Assembly (NCBI RefSeq): GCF_014211975.1
Contig: NZ_CP060084.1
Location: forward strand, 3,111,001-3,175,000
DNA: 64,000 nucleotides
Source: Teredinibacter haidensis
Lineage (GTDB): Bacteria > Pseudomonadota > Gammaproteobacteria > Pseudomonadales > Cellvibrionaceae
Direction: 5' to 3'
Below the pieces are notes generated by a model, which did not search any database, was not told the DNA's origin, and saw nothing but the letters and a program-made list of their open reading frames with translations. Made by a program: the position numbers and the translations under genes. Below, in pieces: positions 61,019 to 64,000 of the stretch; positions within the stretch are counted from its first letter, which is position 1, and each line of letters starts with the position of its first letter.

Positions 61019-62647
61019 TCACACTTTTTCAGTCATGTGAATGGCGGCGGTTGGACACTGCGAAGTGCAGGCACCACAGCCGGTACAAAGGGAGTAATCG
61101 ATTTGATAAAAGCGTCCCGGGCCGAGTTTTATAATGGCGTGCTCCGGGCAGGCGCCATAACAGCCGTCGCACTCGAAACAATTTCCGCAGGAATAACAGC
61201 GACTGGTTTCGTATTGCACATTGGCTTCACTTAAACTACCCATAACTTCGTCAAAGCTCTTATTGCGCTTTTCCGGTGGCACAATCGGTTGCTGTGATTG
61301 ACTGGCGTTGGCGTAATACCAGATATTTAAATAATCAAGGGAGACAACTTTTGTTTCTTTTTTCCTGGCATGGCCCTGCCCGCTGATAAACGCGTGAATA
61401 TTACGCGCCGCTTTTTTCCCGTGGCCAGTGGCAATGGTAACGGTGCGCTCGCTGGGAACCATATCACCACCGGCAAAGATCCCAGGGTGACCCGTCATTA
61501 AATTTTCATCCACCTGCACTGTTCCGTCATCGGAAAACCCTATGCCCGGAATATTCTCCATTAGTTGGGAATCGATATTCTGACCAAGAGCGAGAATGAG
61601 CGCATCAGCAGAAAGGGTTTCAAACTCACCGGTGGGGTGGGGCCGACCATTTTCATCCAGCGCCATTTTTTCGACTTTAATCTGATCCTCGTCGATTTCG
61701 TGAATGGTGCGCAACCAGTTTATCTTCACGCCCTCTTCCATTGCCTCTTCCGCTTCGAATTTATGTGCAGGCATATGGGCCATATCGCGACGGTAAATAA
61801 TCAGCGCTTCTTCGGCGCCCAATCGTTTCGCAGTGCGTGCAGCGTCCATGGCTGTGTTGCCCCCTCCGTAGATCGCCACGCGGCGTCCCAATAACGGCTT
61901 GTTGCCTTCGCTTACGTCATGGAGATACGAAACCGCATCCAGAATGCGTCCGGCTTCGCGCGCAGGTATGTTGACCTTTTTGGAAATATGCGCACCGACG
62001 GCTACGAAGACCGCATCGAAAGCGCCCTCCTCTTTTGCTCTCTGTAAATTCTCTACTTTGTGGTTAAGGGTAATTTTTACACCCATTTTTTCAATGCGTG
62101 CCACTTCAGCAATAAGCGATTTTCGCGGTAGGCGATAGGCGGGAATACCAAAGTGCATCATGCCTCCCGAAATTGTGCCTGCCTCCCGAATTTCGACGGT
62201 ATGGCCCAATCGCGCCAGATGGTAAGCCGCACTTAAACCACTGGGCCCGGCGCCCACCACCAATACTCGTTTGCCGGTTTTGCGGCTAGTGTATTTGGGC
62301 ATCCACCCCTGTTCTATCGCCATATCACCCAGAAAACGTTCCACTTGGTGAATGCTTACAGAGCCATCAACCTGCTCGCGATTACAGCCCGATTCACAGG
62401 GGTGGTAGCACACGCGCCCATGCACCGCCGGCATGGGGTTGTTTTCCATAATCAGCTGCCATGCATCTTCATAGCGACCATCGTGAACAAGAGAAAGCCA
62501 ACCCTGAATATTTTCACCAGCAGGGCAGGCCTGGTTACAGGGCGGCATAAAATCCTGATACACAGGGCGCTTGTGGGCGGAGGGGCCAGTACCATCACTG
62601 AGCGTAAGGTCCGGAGGAACGGTCATGTCGGAGGTGCGCAGTTTCAT
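61019..62647 (-). CDS. GltD-like FAD/NAD(P)-binding iron-sulfur oxidoreductase
   Basis: 542 residues. An N-terminal iron-sulfur region (CNQACPAGENIQGW, CYHPCESGCNRE) as in glutamate synthase small subunit and NfnB; an FAD fold (VLVVGAGPSGLSAAYHLARL); an NADPH fold (VAIYGGGNTAMDAART); a second FAD stretch (GIFAGGDMV); and a C-terminal ferredoxin domain with two clusters (CYSCGNCFECDGCYGACP and CTGCGACTSQCP). It should pass electrons between NAD(P)H and ferredoxin-type clusters. First gene of the operon with nifJ, 10 bp apart. Not GltD itself because no gltB is present. Confidence 0.9.
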   Translation of the reverse strand: MKLRTSDMTVPPDLTLSDGTGPSAHKRPVYQDFMPPCNQACPAGENIQGWLSLVHDGRYEDAWQLIMENNPMPAVHGRVCYHPCESGCNREQVDGSVSIHQVERFLGDMAIEQGWMPKYTSRKTGKRVLVVGAGPSGLSAAYHLARLGHTVEIREAGTISGGMMHFGIPAYRLPRKSLIAEVARIEKMGVKITLNHKVENLQRAKEEGAFDAVFVAVGAHISKKVNIPAREAGRILDAVSYLHDVSEGNKPLLGRRVAIYGGGNTAMDAARTAKRLGAEEALIIYRRDMAHMPAHKFEAEEAMEEGVKINWLRTIHEIDEDQIKVEKMALDENGRPHPTGEFETLSADALILALGQNIDSQLMENIPGIGFSDDGTVQVDENLMTGHPGIFAGGDMVPSERTVTIATGHGKKAARNIHAFISGQGHARKKETKVVSLDYLNIWYYANASQSQQPIVPPEKRNKSFDEVMGSLSEANVQYETSRCYSCGNCFECDGCYGACPEHAIIKLGPGRFYQIDYSLCTGCGACTSQCPTAAIHMTEKV

Positions 62648-62895
62648 TGTTATTACCCTTTTTTGAGGGGGACAACACTACAGTCCGCGATATAATTTGA
62701 ACATGTGAATACCCGCGTTTTGCGAAGGTATTAAAACGGTGCGAAAGCTTTTTTCTATGACGAACGCTAAGAGGAAAAAGGCACCGCTGATAAAATCACA
62801 TTAGGCTATCTACCTAGCGGCAAAGTTGATTTACCGCAACCTTTGCTGAACATTTAAGCAGTGACATTTTACAGTGTAGAACAAGGAAGAAAGAC

Positions 62896-63624
62896 TTATA
62901 TCGCCGAAGCCAATGCGACGACTTCTATCTCGTCGCCATGCTCATATTCCAGGTAGCGCCAACGAACATCGTAACAGTTGAGTTTCATGCCATAGGTACG
63001 TGTGCTATCCGTTTTCTGGTATCTCGGACGAGGGTCCTGCTGTAATACTTCTTTAATAAGTTGTTGTAATAGCTGGGGGTTTTCTGTTTTGACGATAAGC
63101 TGTATAACCTCTTCGGTAAAACGTACCGGCAGCATTGCCGGTGCAGCGTCGGCAATGCAATTAGTAGCCTCACCTACAATATCCACATAAGGAACGTAGG
63201 GTTTTATATCCAACACCGGTGTCGCATCTAAGAAATCACCACCACTAATATTTAACTGCACACCATTCCCCAAATTGATGGAGTCCAACTTAACCACAGA
63301 GAGCCCAATCGGCGAAGGTCGCACGGGCGAACGCGTGGCAAATACTCCGAGTGTTTTATTGCCCCCCAAACGCGGAGGCCGAACTTTGGGCCGCCATTCG
63401 TGCTGCAAACTTTGGTGAAAAACAAACTGTACCCATATATGGCTGCACTGATCTAAGCCATCAAATGCAGCAGGGTTATTATAGGGCGCTACTATTTCTA
63501 TAGCTCCAGAAGCACTTGGAACCAGCCCAGGTTGTCGCGGAATGCCAAATTTTTCTTTGTAACAGGAGTGAATAATCCCAATTACTGGAAATTTAAAGCT
63601 TTCGTCACAAAATTTTTTAATCAT
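62896..63624 (-). CDS. trmO: tRNA (N6-threonylcarbamoyladenosine-N6)-methyltransferase TrmO
   Basis: 242 residues. TsaA/TrmO beta-barrel domain: IGIIHSCYKEKFGIPRQPGL, CSHIWVQFVFHQ, GVFATRSPVRPSPIGLSVV and DIKPYVPYVD. The enzyme methylates t6A37 of tRNA-Thr using S-adenosylmethionine. The C-terminal 70 residues fit the extra domain of the bacterial long form (DPRPRYQ). Single gene. Confidence 0.92.
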   Translation of the reverse strand: MIKKFCDESFKFPVIGIIHSCYKEKFGIPRQPGLVPSASGAIEIVAPYNNPAAFDGLDQCSHIWVQFVFHQSLQHEWRPKVRPPRLGGNKTLGVFATRSPVRPSPIGLSVVKLDSINLGNGVQLNISGGDFLDATPVLDIKPYVPYVDIVGEATNCIADAAPAMLPVRFTEEVIQLIVKTENPQLLQQLIKEVLQQDPRPRYQKTDSTRTYGMKLNCYDVRWRYLEYEHGDEIEVVALASAI

Positions 63625-63720
63625 ATGGTTGTTTTCTTATATATTCATGGCAGAATTCGCGTGCCTGAGCCAAGGCGACTATATTGTTATACCTCACTTT
63701 ACTTGTTACAAGGATAATCC

Positions 63721-64000
63721 ATGAGAAAACTGGCTGTTCTGCTACTCTCTTTAACCACCCTACCCACAATTGCTGCAGAAGAAGCAAAAAGCTTTGGCGC
63801 AGAAGCGGAAGTAGGTACACTGCTTACCAGCGGTAATACCGATTCCACTACCTTCAAGGGAAAACTTAATATTAATCACGACCTGAATAACTGGTTGAAT
63901 AACTATGTTGTTGAAGGCTTATACAGTGAAAATGAGGCCACAATAGGTGAAGGCCCCGACGCCATCACAGAGAGCCAGGTTACCGCCGAGAAGTACTTCC
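63721..64000 (+). CDS. DUF481 (YdiY-like) outer-membrane protein, 3' end outside window
   Basis: ATG at 63721 opens a frame that runs past the right edge; 93 residues are visible. A signal peptide of about 18 residues (MRKLAVLLLSLTTLPTIAAE) is followed by AEVGTLLTSGNTDSTTFKGK and LNINHDLNNW, typical of DUF481 beta-barrel proteins, where SGNT and alternate aromatic residues mark the first strands. Probably forms a salt-stress-related outer-membrane barrel; role uncertain. Confidence 0.82.
   Translation, partial: MRKLAVLLLSLTTLPTIAAEEAKSFGAEAEVGTLLTSGNTDSTTFKGKLNINHDLNNWLNNYVVEGLYSENEATIGEGPDAITESQVTAEKYF

Noticed and set aside
1..64000. tRNA, rRNA or known riboswitch genes
   Set aside because: I searched by eye for tRNA-like cloverleaf sequences and common riboswitch cores and found none I could support.

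Overview
The window looks like the chromosome of a marine, polysaccharide-degrading gammaproteobacterium, most likely of the Cellvibrionaceae (Saccharophagus, Teredinibacter or Cellvibrio relatives). The grounds are a secreted CBM2 protein with long polyserine linkers, GH5, GH12 and GH79 glycoside hydrolases, Fur-controlled TonB receptors and a rhombotail lipoprotein. This is inference from gene content; no rRNA gene or other taxonomic marker is present.

Left flank (1-17.2 kb): an MscS-type channel (cut by the window edge), the molybdate importer modABC, the helicase hrpB convergent with a DTW-domain tRNA modification gene, a cytoplasmic GH79-type hydrolase, a macrodomain protein, an unusual TonB receptor with a Cys-x-x-Cys plug overlapping a TlpA-like thioredoxin, a Fur-box-controlled PepSY protein and siderophore receptor pair, and a divergent AraC regulator and short-chain dehydrogenase.

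Centre (17.2-40.5 kb): an array of integron gene cassettes without an integron integrase in the window, that is a CALIN-type cluster. I count 36 well-formed attC sites and one decayed one, all oriented on the minus strand, plus a possible relic at 43.45 kb. Almost every cassette carries one small minus-strand ORF that starts just after one attC and ends at the next. Many products are small membrane proteins, lipoproteins or secreted proteins of unknown function. Recognisable cargo includes a GH12 beta-glucanase lipoprotein, two proteins with PD-(D/E)XK-like motifs, ankyrin and Sel1 proteins, a YcxB-like protein, an LprI-type protein, a Phd/VapC toxin-antitoxin pair and a MerR/DUF2938 pair. Three families of cassettes with no ORF recur (A six times, B four times, C twice). 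Type A carries a conserved long hairpin. An IS30-family element has deleted part of the distal end of the array. Where intI and attI would be expected (about 41 kb) there is no integrase, only a 28-bp perfect palindrome and a LexA-like box.

Right flank (41-64 kb): a GNAT acetyltransferase, catalase, a DUF3010/DEAD-box helicase pair, a GFA-family enzyme, the CBM2/beta-propeller secreted protein, the rhombotail lipoprotein, small RNA-binding and zinc-ribbon-like proteins, a VF530 protein, a SHOCT protein, a methyltransferase, a DMT exporter, a cytoplasmic GH5, a nifJ operon with a GltD-like flavoprotein (a predicted route from pyruvate to NADPH), trmO, and the start of a DUF481 outer-membrane protein.
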